Source of the DNA: Sphingopyxis sp. BE259
Lineage (GTDB): Bacteria; Pseudomonadota; Alphaproteobacteria; Sphingomonadales; Sphingomonadaceae
Assembly (NCBI RefSeq): GCF_031457495.1
Contig: NZ_JAVDWM010000001.1
Span: 2,778,001-2,842,000 of the forward strand
Direction of reading: 5' to 3'
DNA length: 64,000 nt
Shown here: positions 53,093-61,923 of the stretch, in pieces
Numbering within the stretch: the first letter of the stretch is position 1
Layout of the letters: each line of letters starts with the position of its first letter
Notes under the pieces: generated by a model
What the model saw: only the letters and a program-made list of their open reading frames with translations
What the model was told of the DNA's origin: nothing
The model's database searches: none
Translations under genes and position numbers: made by a program

Positions 53093-53172
53093 CCCGTTCG
53101 TGTCGAGCGAAGTCGAGACACGGGAAGTCGGGCGCGAACGCGGCGTGTCTCGACTTCGCTCGACACGAACGG
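53093..53172. repeat. Perfect 28-bp inverted repeat inside the frr-uppS gap
   Basis: The arms 53094-53121 and 53145-53172 are exact inverted copies (core CGTGTCGAGCGAAGTCGAGAC) around a 23-bp centre. It lies inside an operon that should be transcribed through. It could act as an RNA processing site or partial terminator. Confidence 0.93.
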
Positions 53173-53196
53173 AAGAGAGGTAAGCGCCGGAAAGCA

Positions 53197-53751
53197 CTAG
53201 CCCAGGATTTCCTTTTCCTTCGCGGCCGCGGCGGCATCGAGTTCGGCGATCGTCGCGTCGGTCAGCTTTTGCACCTCGGTCTCGTGGCGCTTGCGCTCGT
53301 CCTCGCTGATTTCCTTCTTGTTCTCGTCGGCCTTCAGATTGTCCATCCCGTCGCGGCGGACGTTGCGCACCGCGACGCGCGCCTTTTCGGCATATTGGCC
53401 GGCCAGCTTCGACAGCTCCTTGCGGCGCTCCTGCGTCATTTCGGGGATCGGCAGGCGCAGCATCTGGCCGTCGACGATCGGGTTGAGACCAAGGCCCGCC
53501 GAGCGGATCGCCTTGTCGACCGGGCCGACGTTCGATTTGTCCCACACTTGCACCGACAGCATCCGCGCCTCGGGGGCACTCACCGAAGCGACCTGATTGA
53601 GCGGCATGTGGCTGCCATAAACTTCGACGGTCACCGGATCGAGCAGCGCGGTGTGCGCGCGGCCGGTCCGCAGGCCCGAAAGGTCGCTCTTCAGCGATTC
53701 GACCGCACCATGCATGCGGCGTTCCAGGTCAGCCTTGTCATATTTCGCCAT
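53197..53751 (-). CDS. frr: Ribosome recycling factor
   Basis: A 184-residue protein. [40 protein letters not shown] is the RRF N-terminus, and [36 protein letters not shown] is the long-arm helix. It splits post-termination ribosomes with EF-G. It lies 14 bp after pyrH. Confidence 0.98.
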   Translation of the reverse strand: MAKYDKADLERRMHGAVESLKSDLSGLRTGRAHTALLDPVTVEVYGSHMPLNQVASVSAPEARMLSVQVWDKSNVGPVDKAIRSAGLGLNPIVDGQMLRLPIPEMTQERRKELSKLAGQYAEKARVAVRNVRRDGMDNLKADENKKEISEDERKRHETEVQKLTDATIAELDAAAAAKEKEILG

Positions 53752-53765
53752 CAGTCTTTCCTCTC

Positions 53766-54494
53766 TTAATTCTGGTCCGCGTCGGCAACGACGGTGGAAA
53801 CGCCCTCGCCCGCCAGCACCCGCGCCAGATTACCCGCTTCGCGAATGTTGAACACGACGATCGGGATATGATTGTCGCGGCACAGCGCCACCGCGCTGGC
53901 GTCCATCACCTTCAGATTGTCGGCGAGCACGCGGTCGTAGCTGAGCGTGTCGTAACGGACCGCCGACTTATCCTTTTTGGGGTCGGCATTATACACGCCA
54001 TCGACACTGGTGCCTTTCAGCAGCGCGTCGCATTTCATTTCGGCAGCCCGCAGCGCGGCGCCGCTGTCGGTGGTGAAATATGGTGCGCCGACGCCCGCGG
54101 CGAAGATCACCACCCGGCCCTTTTCGAGATGGCGTTCGGCGCGGCGGCGGATCACCGGTTCGCATACCTTGTCCATCTCGATCGCCGACTGGACGCGCGT
54201 TTCGACGCCCAGCTGTTCCAGCGCATTCTGCATCGCTAGCGCGTTCATCACCGTCGCCAGCATGCCCATATAATCGGCCTGCGCGCGGTCCATGCCCTTG
54301 GCGGCGCCCGCCATGCCGCGAAAGATGTTGCCGCCGCCAATGACCAGGCAGATTTCCAGCCCGCTGTCCTTGGCTTGCTTGACCTCGGCGGCCATGCTGG
54401 CGACGGTTTCGGGGTCGATGCCAAAGGGGGTCGCGCCCATCAGCGCCTCGCCCGACAGTTTCAGCAAGATGCGTTTCATGCCGGGCAGTGCCAT
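53766..54494 (-). CDS. pyrH: Uridylate kinase
   Basis: A 242-residue UMP kinase of the amino acid kinase fold. [42 protein letters not shown] and the [14 protein letters not shown] segment are all diagnostic. It makes UDP from UMP. tsf and pyrH are separated by 229 bp containing an inverted repeat, so pyrH-frr may have its own promoter. Confidence 0.98.
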   Translation of the reverse strand: MALPGMKRILLKLSGEALMGATPFGIDPETVASMAAEVKQAKDSGLEICLVIGGGNIFRGMAGAAKGMDRAQADYMGMLATVMNALAMQNALEQLGVETRVQSAIEMDKVCEPVIRRRAERHLEKGRVVIFAAGVGAPYFTTDSGAALRAAEMKCDALLKGTSVDGVYNADPKKDKSAVRYDTLSYDRVLADNLKVMDASAVALCRDNHIPIVVFNIREAGNLARVLAGEGVSTVVADADQN

Positions 54495-54600
54495 GATCGG
54501 GGAAACCTCTTTGGGGGATTAGATACGCGAATGGCGCGCACCCTAGTGAAGGCGCGCGCCATTGCCAAGCGGACTGCCGCGTCGTTCAGGTCGCAACCCC

Positions 54601-54679
54601 CAAGTCGTCAACCCGGACTTGATCCGGGGTCCATGCGGCGAGGCCGGAGTGGATGCCGGATCAAGTCCGGCATGACGAG
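54601..54679. repeat. Inverted intergenic repeat (CGGACTTGATCCGGG family)
   Basis: The arms 54601-54634 and 54650-54679 share the CTTGATCCGG core with the elements at 27261 and 45394. It lies within the tsf-pyrH gap, where it may reduce readthrough. Confidence 0.87.
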
Positions 54680-54723
54680 CATCGGGAATTGGCGCCGATC
54701 GAAACCGCAGCCCAATTCTTCGA

Positions 54724-55650
54724 TTAAACGCCAGCGACCGCCGCGACTTCCGCCGCGAAATCGCTTTCTTCCTTCTCGATGCCTTCGCCGAGTTGGAAGC
54801 GGGTGAAGCCCTTGAGCGTGATCGTCGCGCCGACGTCCTTGCCGGCGGCGGCAACGACTTCGGCGACCGGGGTCTTGCCGTCCATCACGAACAGCTGCGA
54901 CAGGAGCGCGTTTTCCTTGCGGAACTTCGCGATCGAACCGTCGACCATCTTCGACACGATATCGGCGGGCTTGCCCGACTGGGCAGCCTTTTCCTCGGCA
55001 ATCGCGCGTTCGCGGGCGACCAGGTCGGCGTCGAGGTCGTCACCGTTCAGCGCCAGCGGGTTGGCGGCGGCGACGTGCATCGCCAACTGCTTGCCCAGCG
55101 GCTCCAGAACGTCGGCACCGGCGGTCGATTCGAGCGCGACGAGCACGCCAATCTTGCCCATGCCGGGGGCGGCGGCGTTGTGGACATAAGCGGTCACGAC
55201 GCCCGAGTTCACCGACATGATCGCCGAGCGGCGCAGCGACTGGTTTTCACCGATCGTCGCGATGTTCTGGGTCAGCGCTTCGGCGACGGTGGCGCCCGAC
55301 GGATAGGCGGCAGCGCCCAGCGCGTCGATGTCGGTGATGTTACCGGCCAGCGCCACATTGGTGACGTCGCGGACGAAGCCCTGGAACTGCTCGTTCTTGG
55401 CGACGAAGTCGGTCTCGCTGTTGACCTCGACCATCGCGCCGCGGGTGCCGTCGGTGGCAACACCGACCAGGCCTTCGGCGGCAACGCGGCCAGCCTTTTT
55501 GGCGGCGGCGGCGAGACCCTTGGTGCGCAGCCAGTCGATCGACGCTTCGATGTCGCCGCCATTTTCGGCGAGCGCCTTTTTGCAGTCCATCATGCCTGCG
55601 CCCGTGCGGTCGCGCAGTTCCTTGACGAGAGCGGCCGTAATTTCAGCCAT
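54724..55650 (-). CDS. tsf: Elongation factor Ts
   Basis: A 308-residue EF-Ts. [41 protein letters not shown] is the UBA-like N-terminal domain. [28 protein letters not shown] is the Tu-binding signature with the TDFV motif. It exchanges GDP on EF-Tu. It follows rpsB across a gap that contains a strong hairpin. Confidence 0.98.
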   Translation of the reverse strand: MAEITAALVKELRDRTGAGMMDCKKALAENGGDIEASIDWLRTKGLAAAAKKAGRVAAEGLVGVATDGTRGAMVEVNSETDFVAKNEQFQGFVRDVTNVALAGNITDIDALGAAAYPSGATVAEALTQNIATIGENQSLRRSAIMSVNSGVVTAYVHNAAAPGMGKIGVLVALESTAGADVLEPLGKQLAMHVAAANPLALNGDDLDADLVARERAIAEEKAAQSGKPADIVSKMVDGSIAKFRKENALLSQLFVMDGKTPVAEVVAAAGKDVGATITLKGFTRFQLGEGIEKEESDFAAEVAAVAGV

Positions 55651-55730
55651 GGGATATTCCTTTCCAAAGGGGCAGGCGCGTTGCGGCCTGCGGGACGCCC
55701 GCGCGCATGGCGGGGCGATAAGTCAAAGGG

Positions 55731-55770
55731 ATGACAGGGACGGCGCGAAAATGTCGCGCCGTCCCGTCAT
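55731..55770. terminator. Strong hairpin between rpsB and tsf (attenuator-like)
   Basis: Perfect 12-bp arms GGGACGGCGCGA and TCGCGCCGTCCC (55737-55748 and 55754-55765) have a 5-nt loop. They are extended by ATGAC/GTCAT with one bulged base. It lies 13-52 nt after the rpsB stop on the minus strand, without a T-run. An intercistronic attenuator or processing site is known at this place in E. coli. Confidence 0.65.
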
Positions 55771-55782
55771 GCCGCGAGCGGA

Positions 55783-56649
55783 CTAGGCGTCGCTCTGACG
55801 TTCGGTTTCGGCAGCAGCTTCGGCCGGGACCTGTTCGTCCTCGGTCACCGGAGCAGCTTCGACAGCCGGAGCTGCTTCGGCAACCGGAGCAGCCGCTTCT
55901 TCGAGCACGGGTTCGGCAGTCGGTTCGACCGCTGCGCCCAGATCTTCGCCGCGGTTGGCGCGGGCCTGCTGGCCGCCACGCGTCGCCGCCTGGGCGATCG
56001 CATCGCAGTACAGGCGGATCGCACGTGCCGCGTCGTCGTTCGCCGGAACCGGGAACGCGATGCCGTCAGGCGACACGTTCGAATCGAGGATCGCGACGAC
56101 GGGGATGCCAAGGACGTTGGCTTCCTTGATCGCCAGCTCTTCCTTGTTCGCATCGACCACGAACATCACGTCGGGAATGCCGCCCATGTCGCGGATGCCG
56201 CCGAGCGACATTTCCAGCTTGTCGCGTTCGCGGGTGCGGTTGAGCACTTCCTTCTTGGTCAGGCCCGAGGTGTCGCCCGAAAGCTGTTCCTCAAGGGTCT
56301 TGAGCCGCTTGATCGAACCCGAGATCGTCTTCCAGTTGGTGAGCATGCCGCCCAGCCAGCGGTGGTTGACGAAGTGCTGACCCGAGGCGCGCGCCGCATC
56401 GGCAATCGGACCCTGCGCCTGGCGCTTGGTCCCGACGAACAGCACCTTGCCACCCGACGCCGCCGACGAGGCGACGAATTCGAGGGCGCGCGCGAAAAGC
56501 GGCACGGTCTGCGAAAGGTCGAGAATGTGGATGCCGTTGCGCGCACCGAAAATATACGGCTTCATGCGCGGGTTCCAGCGGTGGGTCTGGTGGCCGAAGT
56601 GGGCGCCAGCCTCGATAAGATTCTGCATCGTGACGACAGGGGCCGCCAT
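55783..56649 (-). CDS. rpsB: 30S ribosomal protein S2
   Basis: A 288-residue S2. It has the signature [53 protein letters not shown] and [18 protein letters not shown]. The C-terminus carries an acidic Ala/Glu/Pro extension of about 50 residues, longer than in E. coli S2 and common in sphingomonads. The ATG at 56649 is chosen by homology; the open frame continues upstream but is not S2-like. It heads the translation/envelope operon. Confidence 0.98.
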   Translation of the reverse strand: MAAPVVTMQNLIEAGAHFGHQTHRWNPRMKPYIFGARNGIHILDLSQTVPLFARALEFVASSAASGGKVLFVGTKRQAQGPIADAARASGQHFVNHRWLGGMLTNWKTISGSIKRLKTLEEQLSGDTSGLTKKEVLNRTRERDKLEMSLGGIRDMGGIPDVMFVVDANKEELAIKEANVLGIPVVAILDSNVSPDGIAFPVPANDDAARAIRLYCDAIAQAATRGGQQARANRGEDLGAAVEPTAEPVLEEAAAPVAEAAPAVEAAPVTEDEQVPAEAAAETERQSDA

Positions 56650-56959
56650 GGTCTTTCTCCTTCCGGTTGGTCCTCTGGAAAGCAAGAACCGGGTTCCGCA
56701 AGCGGATGGTCCCGGCACCGGTTTATGTGCGCTTTCCATGTGGAATGGGCGGCCCGTTAGCGGCGTTGACTGGCAAATGCAAGCGCCGAGCGGCGCTTTG
56801 GGACGAACCGTGCACGCGTCACCTTATTCGATCCGGCGACAATCTGACTCGGTTCGTCGCAAAACTGTTGAGAACAAATAGAGAACATGGAACAAAAAGC
56901 CCAGCGAAACCGTCCTTTGGTGAAAAGGTTTCGTTAACGAAAACCCGGAAGGACAGATC
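56650..56959. other. 310-bp divergent region upstream of rpsB and the SOS-box small gene
   Basis: No gene is visible. It should contain the rpsB promoter (minus strand) and, at 56872-56886, the LexA-type box upstream of the 86-residue protein on the plus strand. The stretch 56860-56950 is notably AT-rich for this genome. Confidence 0.7.
56872..56886 (+). promoter_or_regulatory. Alphaproteobacterial LexA (SOS) box
   Basis: GAACAAATAGAGAAC fits the alphaproteobacterial SOS operator, the direct repeat GAAC-N7-GAAC (equivalently GTTC-N7-GTTC). A TTGAGA that could act as a -35 element overlaps its left half at 56868-56873. It lies 74 bp before the ATG at 56960. No other clear match was noticed in the window. 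Confidence 0.7.
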
Positions 56960-57220
56960 ATGGTTCAGGTCGCAGCTGCACTCCTCTTCGCTCTCGCCGC
57001 CGGGCTCGGCATCACGGTGATCCTTGCCATGCTGAAATCGAACGAGATGGCGATTCTGTCGGCGTTGCTGGGCGAAGGCGCGTTTCCGGCCGACGCCGCT
57101 CCGCAGCCTGGGCCGGCGACCGTCATCAAGCTGCGCCCATCGGCGCCGCGCCGCCACATTGCGCGCGCCATTGTCGATCGCCCGATCAGTGCCCGCCCAC
57201 AGTTCAGCCGCGCCGCCTGA
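56960..57220 (+). CDS. Small single-pass membrane protein, predicted SOS-regulated, hypothetical
   Basis: An 86-residue protein. An N-terminal hydrophobic helix (about residues 4-25, AAALLFALAAGLGITVILAML) is followed by KSNEMAILSALLGEG, a Pro/Ala spacer and a basic tail (RPSAPRRHIARAIVDRPISARPQFSR). The positive tail suggests a cytoplasmic C-terminus. A good ribosome site (GGAAGGA, 6 nt spacing) supports the ATG. The upstream LexA box suggests DNA-damage induction. Small membrane proteins of this sort block division in Caulobacter (SidA, DidA), but I see no sequence similarity to them. Its 3' end overlaps the convergent pssA stop region by 17 bp. Function unknown. Confidence 0.72.
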   Translation: MVQVAAALLFALAAGLGITVILAMLKSNEMAILSALLGEGAFPADAAPQPGPATVIKLRPSAPRRHIARAIVDRPISARPQFSRAA

Positions 57221-57977
57221 CCTTGGCATAGCTCGCCAGACCGAACGGCAACGTCGCGGCATAAATCGCGCAGACCGCAAGCAGCGTCAGCCACGGCGCG
57301 GTGACCAGCGCCGCGCCCAGCAATCCCACCCCGGCCAGAGCGAACAGCCGCCACGACCGGCGTAGCCGGATCGAGGCCCAGCTGTAGGTCGGGATTGCCG
57401 AGATCATTAACATCGCGACGCCGAGCGCCCAAGGCATCACGACATACCATTCGCGGAACAGCTCATTGCCAGTCGTCAGCCACAGATAGACGGGGACGAA
57501 CGACAAGCCTGCACCCGCGGGCGCCGGAATACCGGTGTTGAAGCCTGCCGACTCGTGCGGCTGAAAATCGGCGTCCATGCGCGAATTGAAGCGCGCGAGG
57601 CGCAGCGCGCAGCAGACCGCCAGCGCCAGCGCCGCAGTCCAGCCGAACTTCGGCGCGTCCTGAAGCGACCACAGGAACAGGATCATCGCCGGGGCGACGC
57701 CGAACGCGATGACATCGGACAGCGAATCGAGCTCGGCGCCGAACTTGCTCTGGGCACGCAGCAGGCGGGCAATGCGGCCATCCATCCCGTCGAGCACCCC
57801 GGCAAAGATCACCGCCGCAATCGCCAGTTCGAATTGCCCGCCGATTGCAAAGCGCACTCCGGTCAGGCCGAAACATAGCGCCAGCACGGTAATCGCGTTG
57901 GGGGCAAAGGCGCGCAGGCTGATCCCGCCGATACGGCGCCCGGCAGCGTCGGGAATGATCTGCTGGTCTTCGCTCAC
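57204..57977 (-). CDS. pssA: CDP-diacylglycerol-serine O-phosphatidyltransferase
   Basis: A 257-residue membrane enzyme with the CDP-alcohol phosphotransferase signature DGX2ARX8GX3DX3D, here MDGRIARLLRAQSKFGAELD followed by SLSD (about residues 65-90). About seven hydrophobic segments follow. It condenses CDP-diacylglycerol and serine to phosphatidylserine. It is one base after psd on the same strand, so the two steps of phosphatidylethanolamine synthesis are one operon. Confidence 0.95.
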   Translation of the reverse strand: MSEDQQIIPDAAGRRIGGISLRAFAPNAITVLALCFGLTGVRFAIGGQFELAIAAVIFAGVLDGMDGRIARLLRAQSKFGAELDSLSDVIAFGVAPAMILFLWSLQDAPKFGWTAALALAVCCALRLARFNSRMDADFQPHESAGFNTGIPAPAGAGLSFVPVYLWLTTGNELFREWYVVMPWALGVAMLMISAIPTYSWASIRLRRSWRLFALAGVGLLGAALVTAPWLTLLAVCAIYAATLPFGLASYAKVRRRG

Positions 57978-57978
57978 C

Positions 57979-58713
57979 CTATTGCCCGATGCCGTCGATC
58001 ATGTCGGCCTTGCCGATCCGCGCGATCACCGTTTCGCCCGCCAGCGTCCGCTGTCCCAGCAGCACCTGCGGTGTGGTCCCGGCGGGCAGATAGACATCGA
58101 CGCGGCTGCCAAAACGGATCAGCCCGACGCGCTGGCCGGTGCTAAGCTCGTTGCCCATGGTGACGAACGGCATGATCCGCCGCGCCACCAGCCCGGCAAT
58201 CTGGGTAAAGCCGATGCGGACGCCGTCGGCGCGCTCGACCACGAAATGTTGGCGCTCATTCTCCTCGCTCGCCTTGTCGAGGTCGGCGTTGAGGAATTTG
58301 CCGGGGATATACACCAGCTTTCGCAGCGCCCCGGCGACCGGGGTGCGGTTGATGTGGACGTCAAACACGCTCATGAAAATCGACACGCGCAGCATCGGCG
58401 CATCGCCCAGCCCGTCGGTCCCGGCAATTTCGGGCGGCGGCGACACTTCGGCGATCTGGGTGATAAGTCCATCGGCGGGCGCAATCACCAGATCGACAGA
58501 GGTTGGCGTGACGCGCACCGGGTCGCGGAAGAACGTGCCAACCCACAGGGTGATCCCGAACATCAGCCAGCCGACTATTTCCCAGCCGAGCAGCCAGAAA
58601 CACAGCGTGATGATCGCGGCGATGAGCAGGAACTTGCGCCCCTCGGGATGGATCGATGGCCATTGCCATTTGATGCCGCCACCGGGGCGGTTGGAAGAGA
58701 TGATGTTGGACAT
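57979..58713 (-). CDS. psd: Phosphatidylserine decarboxylase (short, type II-like)
   Basis: A 244-residue protein. One or two hydrophobic segments ([20 protein letters not shown]) precede [13 protein letters not shown] and [29 protein letters not shown] follows, and the pyruvoyl processing site is in [12 protein letters not shown] (Gly-Ser cleavage). It belongs to the short archaetidylserine/phosphatidylserine decarboxylase group and makes phosphatidylethanolamine at the inner membrane. The ATG at 58713 is supported by GGAAGAGATG-like sequence upstream. Confidence 0.95.
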   Translation of the reverse strand: MSNIISSNRPGGGIKWQWPSIHPEGRKFLLIAAIITLCFWLLGWEIVGWLMFGITLWVGTFFRDPVRVTPTSVDLVIAPADGLITQIAEVSPPPEIAGTDGLGDAPMLRVSIFMSVFDVHINRTPVAGALRKLVYIPGKFLNADLDKASEENERQHFVVERADGVRIGFTQIAGLVARRIMPFVTMGNELSTGQRVGLIRFGSRVDVYLPAGTTPQVLLGQRTLAGETVIARIGKADMIDGIGQ

Positions 58714-58862
58714 GGCCGTTCTTCTAGGGTGCACACCTATGACTGACAATGGATAAGGCACGCCCCGAGTTCCGTGCCGCGTCCACCAGCCCATTGATCA
58801 ATCGCGCCGCTTTGCCTAAGGCCCGCTGCAACTCCGACTCCCCAAGGATAAAGGCGTACAGC

Positions 58863-60077
58863 ATGGGCAAGATCAAGGTAGCCAACCCGGTCGTCGAACT
58901 CGACGGCGACGAAATGACCCGGATCATCTGGCAGTGGATCCGCGAACGGCTGATCCTTCCCTATCTCGACATCGACCTGCATTATTACGACCTCAGCATC
59001 GAAATGCGCGACCAGACCGACGACAAGATCACCGTCGATGCCGCCAATGCGATCGCGAAATATGGCGTCGGCGTGAAGTGCGCGACGATCACCCCCGACG
59101 AACAGCGGGTCGAGGAATTTGGCCTCAAGAAAATGTGGAAGTCGCCGAACGGCACGATCCGCAATATCCTGGGCGGCGTCGTGTTCCGCGAACCGATCGT
59201 GATGAAGAACGTCCCCCGCCTGGTCCCCGGCTGGACCGACCCGATCGTCGTCGGCCGTCACGCATTTGGTGACCAGTATAAGGCGACCGACTTCCGTGTC
59301 CCCGGCCCCGGCAAGCTGCGCCTGGTGTTCGAGGGTGAGGACGGCAAGGTCATCGACGAAGAGGTGTTCCTGTTCCCCTCGTCGGGCGTCGCGATGGCGA
59401 TGTACAACCTGGACGATTCGATCCGCGACTTCGCGCGCGCCAGCCTGAACTATGGCCTCGCGCGTAAATGGCCGGTGTATCTGTCGACCAAGAACACAAT
59501 CCTGAAGGCCTATGATGGCCGGTTCAAGGATCTGTTCGAAGAGGTGTTCAACGCCGAGTTCAAGGATCAGTTTGACGCCGCCGGCATCGTCTACGAACAT
59601 CGCCTGATCGACGACATGGTCGCATCGGCGCTCAAGTGGAGCGGCAAGTTCGTCTGGGCTTGCAAGAATTACGACGGTGACGTCCAGTCGGACACCGTCG
59701 CGCAGGGCTTTGGCTCGCTCGGTTTGATGACCAGTGTACTGATGACCCCCGATGGCCAGACGGTCGAATCCGAAGCCGCACACGGCACCGTCACCCGCCA
59801 TTACCGGATGCATCAGCAGGGCAAGGCGACATCGACCAATCCGATCGCGTCGATCTTTGCGTGGACCGGCGGCCTGAAGCACCGCGGCAAGCTCGACGGT
59901 AACGATGCGCTGATCAAATTCGCCGACGACCTGGAAAAGGTGTGCGTCGCGACGGTCGAAAGCGGCAAGATGACCAAGGATCTGGCGCTGCTGATCGGCC
60001 CCGACCAGAACTGGCTGACCACCGAAGGATTCTTTGAAGCGATCGTCGAGAATCTCGAAGCCAAGATGGGCGCATAA
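58863..60077 (+). CDS. icd: NADP-dependent isocitrate dehydrogenase
   Basis: A 404-residue enzyme of the eukaryote-like IDH group. [23 protein letters not shown] opens it. It also has [19 protein letters not shown], the substrate-binding region [20 protein letters not shown], and [29 protein letters not shown]. It oxidises isocitrate to 2-oxoglutarate in the TCA cycle. AGGATAAAGG lies before the ATG at 58863; the open frame extends to 58749 but that part lacks homology. Confidence 0.97.
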   Translation: MGKIKVANPVVELDGDEMTRIIWQWIRERLILPYLDIDLHYYDLSIEMRDQTDDKITVDAANAIAKYGVGVKCATITPDEQRVEEFGLKKMWKSPNGTIRNILGGVVFREPIVMKNVPRLVPGWTDPIVVGRHAFGDQYKATDFRVPGPGKLRLVFEGEDGKVIDEEVFLFPSSGVAMAMYNLDDSIRDFARASLNYGLARKWPVYLSTKNTILKAYDGRFKDLFEEVFNAEFKDQFDAAGIVYEHRLIDDMVASALKWSGKFVWACKNYDGDVQSDTVAQGFGSLGLMTSVLMTPDGQTVESEAAHGTVTRHYRMHQQGKATSTNPIASIFAWTGGLKHRGKLDGNDALIKFADDLEKVCVATVESGKMTKDLALLIGPDQNWLTTEGFFEAIVENLEAKMGA

Positions 60078-60113
60078 ACAAGCAATCTGCTTGAGATAGC
60101 TATCTAGCCAATC

Positions 60114-60140
60114 GGGGCCGGCCTGCATAAGGTCGGCCCC
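60114..60140. terminator. Hairpin between icd and the CPA2 antiporter
   Basis: The 10-bp stem GGGGCCGGCC/GGTCGGCCCC contains one G-T pair and has the loop TGCATAA. It ends one base before the antiporter ATG at 60142. It probably terminates icd, but it would also hide the antiporter start region in a readthrough transcript. No T-run is present. Confidence 0.6.
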
Positions 60141-60141
60141 T

Positions 60142-61923
60142 ATGGTATCGGAAACAGAAACATCGGCTATCGGCAACGCGCTGGTGGTGCTGGGCGCCGC
60201 AGGTATCGTCATTCCGGCGTTTGCGCGCTTTCGCCTGCCCCCGGTCATCGGGTTCATCCTCGTCGGCCTGCTTGTCGGCCCGTCGGGATTGGGGTCGCTG
60301 ACCGGGGAATATCCATGGCTGAAGCATGTCACGATCGGATCGACCGAAGACATCGCGCTGTTTGCCGAATTCGGCATCATCCTGCTGCTGTTCTCGATCG
60401 GCCTCGAACTGTCGTTCCGCCGTCTGTGGTCGCTCAGGAAACTGGTGTTCGGGGTTGGCGCCGCCGAACTGCTCTTGAGCGGCGCGATCCTGGGCGGCGG
60501 CCTGTGGCTGCTCGGCGGCCTGTCGACTCCCGCCGCCTTTGGTCTGGGCATCGCGCTGGCGCTGTCCTCGACCGCGCTGGTGCTGCCGATGGTCGGTACC
60601 AAGTCGGCGGTCGGCCGGGCCTCTTTCTCCATGCTGCTGTTCGAAGATCTGGCGATCGTCCCGATCATCTTCATCCTCGGCGCGTTCGCGCCCGATGTGG
60701 CGGGTGACAGCACCGAATTGCTGCTGACCACCCTGTGGCAGGGGGTGCTGGTCGTCGCGGTGCTGGCAGTCGCGGGCTGGTTCCTGCTGCCGCGCATTTT
60801 CGCGCAGGCGGCGCGCGCCAAGGATCCCGAACTGTTCCTCGCCGCCAGCCTGCTGGTGGTCATCGTCGCCGCGCTGGCCACCGCGACCGTCGGTCTGTCG
60901 CCGATCGTCGGCGCGCTGCTCGCCGGGCTGATGATTGCCGAGACCGAATATCATGGCGAGGTCGAGGCGATCACCGCGCCGTTCAAGGGGCTGGCGCTCG
61001 GGGTCTTCCTGATCAGCGTCGGCATGGGCCTGAACCTCAAGACGATCGCTGAACAATGGCCGATGCTGGTCGCGGCCGTGGTCGGGGTTGTCGCGGTCAA
61101 GGCGGTGGTGACCGCGCTGCTGCTGCGATTCTCGGGCGCGCGCCGCGGCACGGCTGCTGAAGTTGGCCTGCTGATGGCCAGCCCGTCGGAAACGACATTG
61201 ATCGTCCTTACCGCCGCGCTGACCGCGGGACTAATCGACCCCGAAACCGCCAGTTTCTGGCAGCTGGTTACCGCCATCGGCCTCACCATCACGCCGCTGC
61301 TCGCGCGCGTCGGGCATGACATCTCGCGGCGGATCGAGATGCGGAGCGGCGACACTCCGGATGAGGACGTCGCCGCCGCGCGTACCGTGGTTGTCGGCTT
61401 TGGCCGCGTTGGGCGCACCGTGGCCGAACTGCTGCGCGACCATGGCCGCTCGTACATCGCCGTCGATGCCGACATCGACACCGTCGCGGCGGCGCGGCGC
61501 GACGGCTTTAAGGTGCGCTTCGCCGATGTCGCGCGGCCGGGCAGCCTCGACAAGCTGGGGATCGAAAGCGCCGACGCGATCGTGCTGACGATGGACGACC
61601 CGGTCCAGCAGTTGCGGATGACCAAGCAGATGCGGCTGAAGTATCCCGACCTGCCGATCATCAGCCGCGCCCGCGATGCCGACCATGCCGCGGCGCTCTA
61701 TCAGGCGGGGGCGACCGACGCGGTGCCCGAGACGCTCGAAAGCTCGCTGCAACTGGCCGAAGCGGTGCTGATCGACCTGGGCGTCGCGATGGGACCGGTC
61801 ATCGCATCGATCCACGACGTGCGCGCAAAGATGCGGCGCGACATCATGACCAAGGGCGATCTGGACCGCGAGCCGCGTATCCGCAAGGTGCGCCGCCCGG
61901 TCGCGGGCGACGAAACCGCTTAG
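60142..61923 (+). CDS. CPA2-family monovalent cation:proton antiporter with TrkA-N domain (KefB/YbaL-like)
   Basis: A 593-residue transporter. About 12 membrane segments (from ALVVLGAAGIVIPAF) include LPPVIGFILVGLLVGPSGLG and the LFAEFGIILLLFSIGLELS motif of CPA2 antiporters. The cytoplasmic RCK/TrkA-N NAD-binding domain starts TVVVGFGRVGRTVAELLRD near residue 416. It probably mediates K+/H+ or Na+/H+ exchange and nucleotide-dependent gating. There is no ribosome site before the ATG, and a hairpin ends one base upstream. It converges on the M16 peptidase gene with a 4-bp stop overlap. Confidence 0.92.
   Translation: MVSETETSAIGNALVVLGAAGIVIPAFARFRLPPVIGFILVGLLVGPSGLGSLTGEYPWLKHVTIGSTEDIALFAEFGIILLLFSIGLELSFRRLWSLRKLVFGVGAAELLLSGAILGGGLWLLGGLSTPAAFGLGIALALSSTALVLPMVGTKSAVGRASFSMLLFEDLAIVPIIFILGAFAPDVAGDSTELLLTTLWQGVLVVAVLAVAGWFLLPRIFAQAARAKDPELFLAASLLVVIVAALATATVGLSPIVGALLAGLMIAETEYHGEVEAITAPFKGLALGVFLISVGMGLNLKTIAEQWPMLVAAVVGVVAVKAVVTALLLRFSGARRGTAAEVGLLMASPSETTLIVLTAALTAGLIDPETASFWQLVTAIGLTITPLLARVGHDISRRIEMRSGDTPDEDVAAARTVVVGFGRVGRTVAELLRDHGRSYIAVDADIDTVAAARRDGFKVRFADVARPGSLDKLGIESADAIVLTMDDPVQQLRMTKQMRLKYPDLPIISRARDADHAAALYQAGATDAVPETLESSLQLAEAVLIDLGVAMGPVIASIHDVRAKMRRDIMTKGDLDREPRIRKVRRPVAGDETA

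Noticed and set aside
58749..58862. 38-codon N-terminal extension of icd
   Set aside because: It is not found in the enzyme family, and a good ribosome site stands before the ATG at 58863.
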